The notes beneath the pieces are model-generated. The model made no database searches and had not been told where the DNA came from. It was given only the letters and a program-made list of their open reading frames with translations. DNA of 64,000 nucleotides from Rhodoluna sp. (GTDB lineage Bacteria > Actinomycetota > Actinomycetes > Actinomycetales > Microbacteriaceae). Location of the stretch: the NCBI GenBank assembly GCA_024641985.1, contig JAHEBZ010000003.1, positions 186,001 to 250,000 on the forward strand, in the 5' to 3' direction. The translations under genes and the position numbers were made by a program. Positions 54,530-63,561 of the stretch are shown here, piece by piece (position 1 is the stretch's first letter; every line of letters begins with the position of its first letter).

Positions 54530-55540
54530 TTGTCAACCAATTCGAAGTCTTTTCAAAAGTTATCGATTCGCCAGCCTCAAGCAACGGTTCCAGAACTGCT
54601 GGCTGAACTGGTGCCGCCTCGCGAATTTGAAAAAGCGACGTTCTCAAATTATATACCCCACGCCGAATTCGCTTCGCAAGCTCTCGCACAAAAGCACTGC
54701 GCAGCGTTCGCCGGTGCAACCAAAAAACGCAAACTTTTCTCTAAGGAGTCAGGCGCTAATTCCAGTGGCGTATATCTCGATGGCGGCTTCGGAGTTGGCA
54801 AGACTCACCTTCTGGCAGCAATTTGGCATTCATTCCAAGGCAAGAAAGCTTTCGGCAGTTTTATCGCTTACACCGGATTAATCGGAGCACTGGGCTTTGC
54901 CGATGCTGTCAAGGCACTAAGCAAGTTTCAACTTGTCTGCATCGACGAGTTTGAGTTGGACGACCCGGGTGACACCATGATGATGTCGCGTCTGTTGAAC
55001 GAACTAGAAAAACATGGCGTGAAGTTTGCGGCAACAAGCAACACACCCCCCAACGCTTTAGGTGAGGGGCGTTTTGCTGCCGCGGATTTCACAAGGGAGA
55101 TTCACGGCATTGCGGAACGTTTTGACATCATGAGAATTGATGGCGAGGACCATAGGCACAGACCGGTTGATATTGAACCTTCGATTTCAACCTCGGAGGC
55201 ATTAGAACTTTGGCTTGCGGCGAGGTCGCCAGAGAACACGTCGGTAGACAATTTTGCTGACTTGCTGCAGGCTTTGAGCAAAATTCATCCTTCGCGGTAT
55301 GGGCGTCTCTTGAGAGGCATCAACGCCGTGGCGATTGAGAACGTAACCGAGCTTCACGATCAAGTAGACGCTCTAAGATTCGTGGCCTTTGTAGACCGAG
55401 CGTATGAATCGCAAATCACCATTCGCGGATCAGGCCAACCACTTACGCACGTGTTTTCAGCCGAATACCTATCGGGAGGCTATCGAAAGAAATATTTGCG
55501 GGCAGTTTCGCGTCTTGGCGCCATGACTACACGTGACTAA
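54530..55540 (+). CDS. zapE: ZapE/AFG1-family ATPase
   Basis: A 336-residue AAA-type ATPase linked in E. coli to FtsZ ring function and in mitochondria to protein turnover. Walker A is GGFGVGKTHLLAAIW, Walker B LVCIDEFELDD, and the sensor region FAATSNTPPNALGEGRFAAADF, all typical. The start is TTG 54530 with AAGG upstream; no in-frame ATG is near. A matching zapE-ribD neighbourhood occurs in M. tuberculosis (Rv2670c-Rv2671). Confidence 0.9.
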   Translation: MSTNSKSFQKLSIRQPQATVPELLAELVPPREFEKATFSNYIPHAEFASQALAQKHCAAFAGATKKRKLFSKESGANSSGVYLDGGFGVGKTHLLAAIWHSFQGKKAFGSFIAYTGLIGALGFADAVKALSKFQLVCIDEFELDDPGDTMMMSRLLNELEKHGVKFAATSNTPPNALGEGRFAAADFTREIHGIAERFDIMRIDGEDHRHRPVDIEPSISTSEALELWLAARSPENTSVDNFADLLQALSKIHPSRYGRLLRGINAVAIENVTELHDQVDALRFVAFVDRAYESQITIRGSGQPLTHVFSAEYLSGGYRKKYLRAVSRLGAMTTRD

Positions 55541-55655
55541 TTTTTTACAAACCTGAAACATTTCAAGTCATCCTCTGAAATCTTCGTAGTCGAAACTACA
55601 TGGGTAGCCACACCAACGTTGGCCGCATTTTGTTTACTTAGAGAGAGGCAAACAA

Positions 55656-56924
55656 ATGGATCAAGGCAATACGGCCTTCGTACTAATTTCGGCAGCCCTT
55701 GTGCTGCTTATGACTCCCGGCTTGGCATTCTTCTATGGAGGAATGGTTAAGGCCAAGAGCGTTGTCAGCATGATGATGCTCAGCTTCGGCTCACTCGGGC
55801 TTATCGCCGTTCTTTGGGTGCTCTACGGCTACGCAATTTCGTTCTCGAACGGCGGTTCTGAAACCTTCTTCGGAATCGACGGCTTGTTCGGAATCGATAC
55901 TTCGTTCTTGGGTCTAACGGCACAGGTGGCAGATGCAGCGGCTCCGACCGGCGCATTCCCACAGCTAGCTTTCGTGGCCTTTCAGGCAACATTTGCAATC
56001 ATCACCGTTGCCCTCATCTCTGGTGCAATTGCCGACCGAGCAAAATTTGGTGCCTGGATGGTATTCGCTGGTCTTTGGGCAACAATCGTTTACTTCCCAG
56101 TGGCTAACTGGGTATTCAACTTCACACTCGAAGACGGCAAGGTTGTTGACGGCGGCTGGATCGTTTACGGCCTAGGAGTAATCGACTTCGCCGGCGGAAC
56201 CGCGGTTCACATCAATGCCGGTGCAGCCGGTCTTGCTCTTGCAATCGTTCTAGGCAAGCGCTTCGGATTCAGCAAGGGAATCACTCAGCCACACAACGTG
56301 CCACTAACTTTGCTCGGTGTCGCACTCCTCTGGTTCGGCTGGTTTGGTTTCAACGCGGGTTCAGAGCTTGCTGCCGACGGCCTTGCTGCAATTGCATTCA
56401 TCAACACTCTTGCAGCCCCAGCGGCCGCTATGCTCGGCTGGATTATCATTGAGAAAATCAAGCACGGCAAAGCCACCTCGATTGGCGCAGGTTCTGGCGC
56501 AATTGCAGGTTTGGTTGCTATCACACCAGCTTGTGCCTCGCTTGACCCAATTTGGGCGATGGTTCTAGGCCTTGTAGCGGGTATGCTTTGTGCCCTAGCA
56601 ATTGATCTGAAATTCTCGCTCGGCTTCGACGACTCACTCGATGTAGTTGGCATCCACTTGGTTGGCGGCATCGTCGGTACTCTTTGGATCGGTCTGTTCG
56701 GAAATGGCGTAGGAGCAGTATTCGGCTTCGGCTTCCACCAACTTGCAATGCAGGCTTTGGGCGCTGCGGCAGTGCTCGTTTACAGCTTCGTCTTAGCCCT
56801 CATCATCGGATTCGCGGTTGAAAAGACCATCGGATTCCGTGTGAAGGCCGAAGATGAAATCGCAGGCATCGACACCGTGGTTCACGGCGAAGAGGCTTAT
56901 GCGTTTGGTGCTGACAGAGGTTAA
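55656..56924 (+). CDS. amt: Ammonium transporter Amt, canonical twin-His
   Basis: Eleven-helix ammonium channel/transporter of 422 residues. Segments: TPGLAFFYGGMVKAKSVVSM, GAIADRAKFGAW, ANWVFNF, DFAGGTAVHINAG with the first pore histidine His185, and DDSLDVVGIHLVGG with the second. The ribosome site AGAGAGAGG precedes the ATG at 55656. A 115-base upstream region includes the inverted repeat GTAG-TCGAAA-CTAC, but no clear GlnR or AmtR box. A paralogue follows; no PII (glnK) gene is adjacent, which is unusual. Confidence 0.95.
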   Translation: MDQGNTAFVLISAALVLLMTPGLAFFYGGMVKAKSVVSMMMLSFGSLGLIAVLWVLYGYAISFSNGGSETFFGIDGLFGIDTSFLGLTAQVADAAAPTGAFPQLAFVAFQATFAIITVALISGAIADRAKFGAWMVFAGLWATIVYFPVANWVFNFTLEDGKVVDGGWIVYGLGVIDFAGGTAVHINAGAAGLALAIVLGKRFGFSKGITQPHNVPLTLLGVALLWFGWFGFNAGSELAADGLAAIAFINTLAAPAAAMLGWIIIEKIKHGKATSIGAGSGAIAGLVAITPACASLDPIWAMVLGLVAGMLCALAIDLKFSLGFDDSLDVVGIHLVGGIVGTLWIGLFGNGVGAVFGFGFHQLAMQALGAAAVLVYSFVLALIIGFAVEKTIGFRVKAEDEIAGIDTVVHGEEAYAFGADRG

Positions 56925-56934
56925 CTTCTAGCAA

Positions 56935-56974
56935 CACCAAAAGGAGAGCCCCCAACGGGGTTCTCCTTTTGGTG
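56935..56974 (+). terminator. Long hairpin between the two amt genes
   Basis: A 13-bp outer stem CACCAAAAGGAGA / TCTCCTTTTGGTG plus an inner GCCCC/GGGGT stem and a short loop. Only GCGTTTA follows, so there is no U tract. It may be a weak terminator, an attenuator for the second gene or an mRNA-stability element. Confidence 0.65.
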
Positions 56975-56994
56975 CGTTTATCGAAAGGTTCAAA

Positions 56995-58272
56995 ATGACC
57001 CACCAGAACACAACAATGTTCTTGACTATCTGCTCGGCCATGGTCTTGTTTATGACCCCGGGCCTCGCCTTCTTTTATGGGGGCTTGGTTCGCGCCTCGA
57101 GCGTTGTGAGCATGATGATGATGTCGGTTGGCTCTCTGGGGCTCATCGGTGTTTTGTGGGTCGTCTACGGCTATGCGGTCTCTTTTGCAAACGCCGGTGC
57201 TGGCAATTTTTACGGTCTCGACGGAATATTCACAATCGATCTCAATAAGTTGCTGCTTAGCGATGTCATAGCGCAAGCAAAGTTAGGTGACGGTTTCAAT
57301 TTGGCCTTTGCTGGCTTCCAGGGAACTTTCGCCGTCATCACCGTTGCACTTATCTCGGGTGCAATTGCTGACCGCGCTAGATTCGGCTCCTGGATGGTAT
57401 TCGCTGGTCTTTGGGCAACGCTGGTCTATTTTCCGGTTGCCGGTTGGATATTCAATTTCTCGGTGACAGATGGGGTTGTTACAGACGGCGGTTGGCTGGT
57501 TTACAACATCGGTGTTATGGATTTTGCCGGAGGCACAGTTGTTGAAGTGGCTTCGGGTGCTTCTGCATTGGCGCTCGCGCTGGTTCTTGGCAAGCGCTTT
57601 GGTTTCACAAAAGGCATGCACGCACCTCACAACGTGCCTCTGGTGCTTATTGGTGTAGCTATCCTGTGGTTTGGTTGGTTTGGCTTCAACGCGGGCTCAC
57701 AGCTTGCTGCTGATGGCGTAGCCGCTCTAGCCTTCGTCAACACGCTTGCGGCACCTGTTGGTGCCCTGGTCACTTGGGTGGCTTACGAAAAAATTGTGCA
57801 CGGAAAGCCCACTTCTATAGGTGCGGGCTCTGGTGCGGTAGCCGGCCTAGTAGCCATCACACCATCTTGCGCATACCTCGACCCAATTTGGGCATTGGCG
57901 CTAGGTGCGGTTGTTGGCGTGGTTTGCGCTTACGCCATTGAACTCAAATTTGTTCTAGGTTTCGATGACTCGCTCGACGTTGTTGGCATTCACCTCGTGG
58001 GTGGCATCGTTGGAACGCTTTGGATCGGTTTATTCGGCCAGCACGTAGGCCTGTTCTTCGGCCACGGTGCCGAGCAATTGGGCAAGCAAGCTATTGGAGT
58101 GGGTGTTGTAATGCTTTATGCCTTCGTTCTGAGTTACGCAATTGGTTGGATCATTCAAAAAACCATCGGTTTCAGAGTCACTAGCACCGATGAAATAGCA
58201 GGAGTTGACCTTGTAATGCATGGCGAAGTTGGCTATGCGGGCTCTGACCCTAGGTGGACTTGGAAAAACTAA
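56995..58272 (+). CDS. amt: Ammonium transporter Amt paralogue with Glu in the twin-His motif
   Basis: A 425-residue close paralogue of the preceding gene (TPGLAFFYGGLVRASSVVSM, GAIADRARFGSW, AGWIFNF). The segment that holds the first pore histidine reads DFAGGTVVEVASG, so Glu184 (codon GAA at 57544) stands in its place; the second histidine is kept in DDSLDVVGIHLVGG. Glu at this position is known from yeast Mep1 and Mep3 and alters pH dependence and selectivity. AAAGG precedes the ATG. It likely arose by tandem duplication and then specialised. Confidence 0.93.
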   Translation: MTHQNTTMFLTICSAMVLFMTPGLAFFYGGLVRASSVVSMMMMSVGSLGLIGVLWVVYGYAVSFANAGAGNFYGLDGIFTIDLNKLLLSDVIAQAKLGDGFNLAFAGFQGTFAVITVALISGAIADRARFGSWMVFAGLWATLVYFPVAGWIFNFSVTDGVVTDGGWLVYNIGVMDFAGGTVVEVASGASALALALVLGKRFGFTKGMHAPHNVPLVLIGVAILWFGWFGFNAGSQLAADGVAALAFVNTLAAPVGALVTWVAYEKIVHGKPTSIGAGSGAVAGLVAITPSCAYLDPIWALALGAVVGVVCAYAIELKFVLGFDDSLDVVGIHLVGGIVGTLWIGLFGQHVGLFFGHGAEQLGKQAIGVGVVMLYAFVLSYAIGWIIQKTIGFRVTSTDEIAGVDLVMHGEVGYAGSDPRWTWKN

Positions 58273-58292
58273 CGGTCAAACTCGCCCCCAGT

Positions 58293-58321
58293 TTGCGGTG
58301 AACTAAAACTTGGGTTAGAGT
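58293..58321 (+). promoter_or_regulatory. Candidate promoter of the tRNA Gly-Cys-Val cluster
   Basis: TTGCGG (58293-58298) and TAGAGT (58316-58321) with a 17-base spacer, 24 bases before tRNA-Gly. Confidence 0.5.
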
Positions 58322-58345
58322 ATCTAAGTCTTCGAAAGAAGGCAC

Positions 58346-58418
58346 GCGGATGTGGCTCAGTTGGTAGAGCACAACCTTGCCAAGGTTGGGGTCGCGAGTT
58401 CGAATCTCGTCATCCGCT
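58346..58418 (+). tRNA. tRNA-Gly, anticodon GCC
   Basis: A 73-base cloverleaf: acceptor GCGGATG/CATCCGC, anticodon stem CAACC/GGTTG with loop TTGCCAA (GCC), T arm AGTTCGAATCT. The discriminator is T and CCA is not encoded. First of three tandem tRNA genes. Confidence 0.97.
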
Positions 58419-58446
58419 CGCATAGGGCGTTAGCCTCGTTAAGCAT

Positions 58447-58521
58447 GGTGGAGTGGCTGAGCGGCCCAAAGCAACAGCCTGCAAAGCTGTAAACCCACGG
58501 GTTCAAATCCCGTCTCCACCT
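58447..58521 (+). tRNA. tRNA-Cys, anticodon GCA
   Basis: A 75-base cloverleaf: acceptor GGTGGAG/CTCCACC, anticodon stem ACAGC/GCTGT with loop CTGCAAA (GCA), T arm GGTTCAAATCC. The discriminator is T (58521), which is the identity base expected for cysteine. Confidence 0.96.
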
Positions 58522-58536
58522 CGAAATACTGCAAAT

Positions 58537-58608
58537 GGTCGATTGGCGCAGCGGTAGCGCACTTCCTTGACATGGAAGGGGTCACTGGTTCGATCCCAGT
58601 ATCGACCA
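58537..58608 (+). tRNA. tRNA-Val, anticodon GAC
   Basis: A 72-base cloverleaf: acceptor GGTCGAT/ATCGACC, anticodon stem CTTCC/GGAAG with loop TTGACAT (GAC), T arm GGTTCGATCC. The discriminator is A. It complements the tRNA-Val(TAC) at 6699. Confidence 0.97.
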
Positions 58609-58611
58609 CAG

Positions 58612-58642
58612 AAAAAAGCCCCTCAACTTGAGGGGCTTTTTC
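58612..58642. terminator. Bidirectional terminator between tRNA-Val and mqo
   Basis: Six A, then GCCCCTCA, loop ACT, TGAGGGGC, then five T. It works for the tRNA cluster on the plus strand and for mqo, which ends 11 bases away, on the minus strand. Confidence 0.9.
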
Positions 58643-58652
58643 AATTCTCGAA

Positions 58653-60131
58653 CTATTTGAGTTTCAAAACCTTAGCGGTAGTTGCCAGTGAGGCCTTCGC
58701 GGCTTTCGGGTCGGCATTCAGCGAAACCCCAAGCGAAGGAACGACAGTCTTAAGCTGCTTCGTCCACGATTTGAACTCTGCTGGGAAGCACTGCGCCAAA
58801 ACTTGCAACATAACGTGGACAGCAGTAGAAGCTCCGGGGGAGGCACCTAGGAGGCCGGAGATTGTGCCGTCGGCACTCGTAATTACCTCGGTGCCAAACT
58901 GAAGAACGCCTCCCTTTTTGGCGTCTTTCTTGATTACTTGAGCTCGCTGGCCGGCATTTAACAGGCGCCAATCTGCTGAATCGGCTTGCGGCATGAAATC
59001 AAGCAAAGATTCGAATTTTTTAGACTTCGATTTCAGTAGCTCGCCAACCAGATATTTGATCAAAGAAAGGTTTGAAAGCCCAACACTTAGGTAAGGGATT
59101 ATGTTTGCCGGTCTAAGCGAAGCGGGAAGGTCAAAAAGTGAACCTTGTTTCAAAAATTTTGGGTTTGCCGTGGCGTAAGGACCAAATAGCAGTGAGGCTT
59201 TTCCGTCTACGATTCGGGTATCTAGATGCGGAACAGACATTGGGGGAGCCCCGACGCTAGCCTGGCTGTAAACCTTGGCGCGATGTTGGGCAACCAATGC
59301 CGGATTATCAGTGCGAAGCCACTGACCTCCTACCGGGAAGGTTCCGTAACCCTTGGCCTCTGGAATGCCTGACTTTTGCAATAATTTCAGCGCCCAACCG
59401 CCGGCACCCACGAATACAAAAGATGCCTTCTGATAGCCAAGTTCGCCAGTGATTGCATTTCTCGTAGTTACCTGCCAAGCCCCATCTGAGGTTTTGCTAA
59501 GGGCTTGAACTTCGGTATCAAACGAAATCTCTGCTCCGCTGGTTTCGAGTTTCGCCATCAGTTGTTTTGTGATCGCACCGAAATCAACGTCGGTGCCGTC
59601 TGCAATAAACGTTGCGGCAATAGGCTCGTCAGATTTGCGCCCTGCGATTAGAAGAGGTGCCCAGCCCGCGATAACTCTGGGGTCAGTTGAAAATTGCATG
59701 CCTGCGAATAGCGGTTGATCTTGCAGAGCCTCAAAGCGCCTGCGCAGGTAGTCGACGTCTTTGGCGCCCTTGACGAAAGTCATGTGCGGCGTTGAATGAA
59801 TAAATGTGTCTGGGTCTGCCAAAGCTCCATTAGATACCAGGTAAGACCAGAACTCTCTAGAAAGCTGAAATTGCTCATTTATGGCAATTGCTTTCGCAGC
59901 ATTTGGAAGTGAACCATCTTTTGAATCCGGCATGTAATTGAGCTCGCATAAAGCGGCGTGACCCGTGCCTGCGTTGTTCCAGGGGTTTGAGCTTTCAAGG
60001 GCCGCCGATGGAAGTCGTTCAATCACTTTAATCGTGAGTTCGGGCTTCAATATCTTAAGAAAAGTGCCAAGCGTTGCGCTCATTACACCAGCACCAATGA
60101 GGATGACATCCGTTGTCTTAGCTTTACTCAC
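58653..60131 (-). CDS. mqo: Malate:quinone oxidoreductase
   Basis: FAD-dependent peripheral membrane enzyme that oxidises malate and reduces quinone, replacing or adding to malate dehydrogenase in the TCA cycle. The N-terminal FAD loop is VILIGAGVMSATLGTFLK; then ESSNPWNNAGTGHAALCELNY, FVFVGAGGWALKLLQKSGIPE and the C-terminal GLLGASPGASTAVH are all typical. 492 residues. The GTG start at 60131 lies exactly six bases after TAGGAT on the minus strand with no ribosome site. Confidence 0.95.
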   Translation of the reverse strand: MSKAKTTDVILIGAGVMSATLGTFLKILKPELTIKVIERLPSAALESSNPWNNAGTGHAALCELNYMPDSKDGSLPNAAKAIAINEQFQLSREFWSYLVSNGALADPDTFIHSTPHMTFVKGAKDVDYLRRRFEALQDQPLFAGMQFSTDPRVIAGWAPLLIAGRKSDEPIAATFIADGTDVDFGAITKQLMAKLETSGAEISFDTEVQALSKTSDGAWQVTTRNAITGELGYQKASFVFVGAGGWALKLLQKSGIPEAKGYGTFPVGGQWLRTDNPALVAQHRAKVYSQASVGAPPMSVPHLDTRIVDGKASLLFGPYATANPKFLKQGSLFDLPASLRPANIIPYLSVGLSNLSLIKYLVGELLKSKSKKFESLLDFMPQADSADWRLLNAGQRAQVIKKDAKKGGVLQFGTEVITSADGTISGLLGASPGASTAVHVMLQVLAQCFPAEFKSWTKQLKTVVPSLGVSLNADPKAAKASLATTAKVLKLK

Positions 60132-60137
60132 TAAGAA

Positions 60138-60143
60138 ATCCTA
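60138..60143 (-). promoter_or_regulatory. Candidate -10 element of leaderless mqo
   Basis: TAGGAT on the minus strand, six bases before the GTG, within the 35-base gap after the VIT gene. Confidence 0.55.
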
Positions 60144-60166
60144 ACCCGAAACTGCCGTTCAATCAG

Positions 60167-60907
60167 TTAGGCGATCGTGGTGCCAACCAACGCCCCGATG
60201 CCGTACGTGACTCCCATGGTGAGCAAGCTAACGACGACATTTCTGATAATTGCTCGACCAGACTTTGCCCCACCGATTTTTGCACCGACAAACCCCGTAA
60301 TGGCGAGTGAAAGAATTACCGCAGAGATGGTAACGGGAATCCTGATAGTTTCCCAAGGCCCCGCAACGGCGATTAGCGGAAGCATTGAACCTCCTGCGAA
60401 AGCGACAAACGAAGCGAGTGCGGCTTGGGATGGGCTCGCGTGCTGTTCAGAATCTATGCCAAGCTCGGCTTCGGCATGCGCCTTCAAGGCATCTTTGGCG
60501 GTTAGCTCAGCAGCAACTTTGGTTGCAAGTTCGAAACTGAGGCCTTTCTGCTCATAAAACCAAGCAAGTTCACGCAATTCAAGTTCTGGTTGATCGAGAA
60601 GCTCTTGTTTTTCTTTCGCCAGTGCGGCTTTTTCACTATCTTTTTGAGCAGACACCGATGTGTACTCGCCGCCGGCCATAGAGATAGAACCGGCAACCAA
60701 ACCTGCAACCCCGGCAACCAGAATTGCACCGGCGTTTGCTGTAGCTCCAGCAACGCCCATTACTAAACCAGCGGTTGATACGATTCCGTCATTTGCACCA
60801 AGAACACCGGCTCTAAGCCAATTGAGTTTCGCAGCCATCGACTGTCGTTGAAATTCTTGGCTAGCCAGGAGTGCTTCATCAAGCTTGATTGTTTCGGAAT
60901 TGCGCAT
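60167..60907 (-). CDS. VIT1/CCC1-family iron/manganese transporter
   Basis: A membrane protein of about 246 residues: an N-terminal helix, then LNWLRAGVLGANDGIVSTAG, the hallmark first helix of the VIT family, a second helix pair with GSISMAGGEYTSVSAQKD, a cytoplasmic Glu/Lys-rich helical domain (metal-binding in VIT1), and three C-terminal helices. Members move Fe2+ or Mn2+ out of the cytoplasm. ATG 60907 (MRNSETIKLDEAL) is preferred to ATG 60946 because the longer form would cover an inverted repeat and is unlike the family. Confidence 0.87.
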   Translation of the reverse strand: MRNSETIKLDEALLASQEFQRQSMAAKLNWLRAGVLGANDGIVSTAGLVMGVAGATANAGAILVAGVAGLVAGSISMAGGEYTSVSAQKDSEKAALAKEKQELLDQPELELRELAWFYEQKGLSFELATKVAAELTAKDALKAHAEAELGIDSEQHASPSQAALASFVAFAGGSMLPLIAVAGPWETIRIPVTISAVILSLAITGFVGAKIGGAKSGRAIIRNVVVSLLTMGVTYGIGALVGTTIA

Positions 60908-60915
60908 AAATACAT

Positions 60916-60940
60916 GCAACCCCAAAAACCTCGGGGTTGC
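60916..60940. promoter_or_regulatory. Inverted repeat upstream of the VIT gene
   Basis: GCAACCCC (60916-60923) and GGGGTTGC (60933-60940) form a perfect 8-base inverted repeat with a 9-base spacer, just upstream of the VIT start. It could be a hairpin in the leader or an operator. It is followed by AAGGCACGCCTAACTT, which weakly resembles a DtxR-type half site. Confidence 0.35.
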
Positions 60941-60976
60941 CAGCAAGGCACGCCTAACTTCAATCGATAGGATTGG

Positions 60977-63007
60977 ATGGTTCAGTCGTCAGATGGAGTA
61001 GTTGTGTCGTCAATCCAAATATCCGTAAATGGTGAAGCCCGGTCAATCGATCTTGGCTCTGACGGTTTTGGGCTCTTCGCTGAGAAAACAGTTGTTGCCC
61101 TGCGGGTAAACGGCAATCTAAAAGACCTGGCGCACAAGCTCGAGGCTGGCGACTCTGTTGAGAGCGTAGACATAAATTCGCCAGATGGCCTAAACATATT
61201 GCGCCACTCGGCGGCACACGTGCTTGCTCAAGCAGTTCAAAACATCAACCCTGAGGCAAAACTAGGAATTGGCCCTCCGATTACCGACGGCTTCTACTAT
61301 GACTTCGACGTAGAGAATGCGTTCACTCCCGAAGACCTTAAGACGATCGAGAAACAAATGGATCGCATTATTCGATCTGGTCAGCGCTTCATTCGCCGGG
61401 TTACCAACGATGCCGACGCAACTGTTGAACTTGCTAACGAGCCCTACAAAATCGAACTTATCGGCCTAAAAGGCAACCAGGATGCCGTTGGTGAAGGATC
61501 GGCCGAGGTGGGGGCCGGTGAACTCACCATTTATGACAATGTTGACCCACAATCGGGAAATGTGGTCTGGAAAGACCTTTGCCGAGGGCCACACTTGCCA
61601 AATACCCGCATGATCGGCAACGGTTACTCGCTCACCCGAACTGCGGCGGCGTATTGGCGTGGCAATGAGAACAACAAGCAGCTTCAACGTGTTTATGGAA
61701 CCGCTTGGCCGACAAAAGACGAACTCCGAGCTCACCAAGAGCGGTTGGAAGAAGCAGCCCGCCGCGACCACAGAAAACTCGGACAAGAACTCGACCTATT
61801 CTCGTTCCCCGAGGAAATCGGATCTGGCCTGGCTGTATTTCACCCCAAGGGCGGAATCATTCGCCGCGTGATGGAAGATTACAGCCGCAAGCGCCACGAG
61901 GAGTCAGGCTACGAGTTCGTCTACTCACCACACATCACCAAGTCAAACCTGTTTGAACAATCTGGCCACCTTGCTTGGTATGCCGACGGCATGTTCCCGC
62001 CAATGAAGATGGACGAAGAAATCGATGAAAACGGAGTAGTCAGAAAGCAGGGGCAGAACTACTACCTCAAGCCCATGAACTGTCCGTTCCACATCCTAAT
62101 TTTCAAGTCACAAGCGCGCAGTTATCGAGACCTTCCTCTTCGCATGTTCGAGTTCGGCTCGGTCTACCGCTACGAAAAATCTGGTGTTTTGCACGGTCTT
62201 ACCCGCGTTCGTGGCATGACCCAAGATGATGCACACCTCTTTTGCACCGCAGACAACATGGAAGAAGAGCTAACCAAGGTTCTTGATTTCGTAATCGGTC
62301 TGCTGCGCGACTATGGTCTCGACGATTTCTACTTAGAACTCTCAACCAAAGAAGAAGGCAACCCAAAGTTCGTGGGCGACCCAGCAATTTGGCAAAAGGC
62401 AACCGAAACGCTGCAGAAGGTGGCTACCTCCTCGGGCTTGCAGCTAGTGCCAGACCCCGGAGGCGCGGCTTTTTATGGCCCGAAAATTTCGGTACAGGCG
62501 CGAGATGCGATCGGCAGAACCTGGCAAATGTCAACCATTCAGCTCGATTTCAATCTTCCAGAAAGATTTGAACTTGAATACACGGCTGCTGATGGCAGCA
62601 AGCAGCGCCCCGTGATGATTCACAGAGCGCTATTTGGTTCTATCGAACGTTTCTTTGGTGTGCTCACAGAGCACTACGCTGGCCACTTCCCGCCATGGCT
62701 AGCGCCGGTGCAGGTTGTCGGTGTTCCTATTGCCGAGGCGTTCTCGCCATACCTACACGAAATTGCTTCACGGCTAAGAGCACACGGTGTGCGCATCAGC
62801 ATCGATGACTCCGATGACCGCATGCAAAAGAAGATCCGCAACCACACTATGGCCAAGGTTCCATTCATCATGCTTGCCGGAGGCGAAGATCAAGAAGCTG
62901 AAGCAGTGAGCTTTAGATTCCGCGACGGCCATCAAGAAAATGGAATCCCAGTAGACGAAGCAATCGCACGTATTTTGAAAACTATCGAAGAGAAGTCTCA
63001 GGTATAG
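60977..63007 (+). CDS. thrS: Threonine-tRNA ligase
   Basis: Charges tRNA-Thr and edits mischarged serine. Domains: TGS (to about residue 75), editing domain with [14 protein letters not shown] and the second His region in [10 protein letters not shown], class II catalytic core with motif 2 FRYEKSG-like [26 protein letters not shown], and an anticodon domain after about 565. ATG 60977 gives 676 residues. GTG 61004 is a serious alternative: it has GGAG five bases upstream, and a TAGGAT at 60968 would put the RNA start near 60980. Confidence 0.95.
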   Translation: MVQSSDGVVVSSIQISVNGEARSIDLGSDGFGLFAEKTVVALRVNGNLKDLAHKLEAGDSVESVDINSPDGLNILRHSAAHVLAQAVQNINPEAKLGIGPPITDGFYYDFDVENAFTPEDLKTIEKQMDRIIRSGQRFIRRVTNDADATVELANEPYKIELIGLKGNQDAVGEGSAEVGAGELTIYDNVDPQSGNVVWKDLCRGPHLPNTRMIGNGYSLTRTAAAYWRGNENNKQLQRVYGTAWPTKDELRAHQERLEEAARRDHRKLGQELDLFSFPEEIGSGLAVFHPKGGIIRRVMEDYSRKRHEESGYEFVYSPHITKSNLFEQSGHLAWYADGMFPPMKMDEEIDENGVVRKQGQNYYLKPMNCPFHILIFKSQARSYRDLPLRMFEFGSVYRYEKSGVLHGLTRVRGMTQDDAHLFCTADNMEEELTKVLDFVIGLLRDYGLDDFYLELSTKEEGNPKFVGDPAIWQKATETLQKVATSSGLQLVPDPGGAAFYGPKISVQARDAIGRTWQMSTIQLDFNLPERFELEYTAADGSKQRPVMIHRALFGSIERFFGVLTEHYAGHFPPWLAPVQVVGVPIAEAFSPYLHEIASRLRAHGVRISIDDSDDRMQKKIRNHTMAKVPFIMLAGGEDQEAEAVSFRFRDGHQENGIPVDEAIARILKTIEEKSQV

Positions 63008-63009
63008 AA

Positions 63010-63552
63010 GTGGTTGACCCGCGGATGGAGTTCTCGAGTGAGTTGCCAGGCGTTCCGAACGCCTTCCAACATCTCTGGACCCCGCACCGCATGGTCTACA
63101 TTCAAAATGGTCAGCAACCGCCAGATCACGAATGTCCGTTTTGCATAGCCACCACAAAATCTGACGAAGAATCTTTGATTGTTCATCGGGGCAAATACGC
63201 ATACGCGTTGCTTAACTTGTTTCCATACAATTCCGGTCACCTTCTGGTTTGCCCTTATCGACACATCGCCACATATGATGAAGCAACGCCAGAAGAAATT
63301 GCCGAAATAGGCGCGATAACTCAGCAAGCCATGCGAACTTTGAAAACGGTTTCGCGAGCCGGAGGCTTTAACATAGGCATGAACCAGGGCGAATTGGCCG
63401 GCGCTGGAATTGCTGGGCACCTTCATCAACACATTGTGCCGCGCTGGTTGCACGACGCAAATTTCTTCCCGATTATCGCTGAGACAAAGGCGTTGCCACG
63501 CCTCCTCGGCGAAGTTCGTAACGATATCGCGACCGGCTGGAACAACGCTTAG
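63010..63552 (+). CDS. HIT-family hydrolase/phosphorylase (Ap4A phosphorylase-like)
   Basis: A 180-residue HIT protein with the catalytic triad HLHQHIVPRW, the CPFC pair near residue 43, and a conserved N-terminal LWTPHRMVYI. The M. tuberculosis gene at the same place after thrS (Rv2613c) is a diadenosine tetraphosphate phosphorylase; assignment of that activity here is by context. The GTG start is two bases after the thrS stop, so they are co-translated. Its TAG stop forms part of the pdxS -10 element. Confidence 0.9.
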   Translation: MVDPRMEFSSELPGVPNAFQHLWTPHRMVYIQNGQQPPDHECPFCIATTKSDEESLIVHRGKYAYALLNLFPYNSGHLLVCPYRHIATYDEATPEEIAEIGAITQQAMRTLKTVSRAGGFNIGMNQGELAGAGIAGHLHQHIVPRWLHDANFFPIIAETKALPRLLGEVRNDIATGWNNA

Positions 63553-63555
63553 ACT
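63550..63555 (+). promoter_or_regulatory. Candidate -10 element of leaderless pdxS
   Basis: TAGACT exactly six bases before the ATG at 63562. Its first three bases are the stop codon of the HIT gene. Confidence 0.55.
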
Positions 63556-63561
63556 GTTTAT

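Noticed and set aside
55541-55655. GlnR or AmtR box upstream of the first amt gene
   Set aside because: GTCAT and GAAAT words and the GTAG-N6-CTAC repeat are present, but neither spacing nor sequence fits the GTnAC-N6-GnAAC or CTAT-N6-ATAG consensus well enough.
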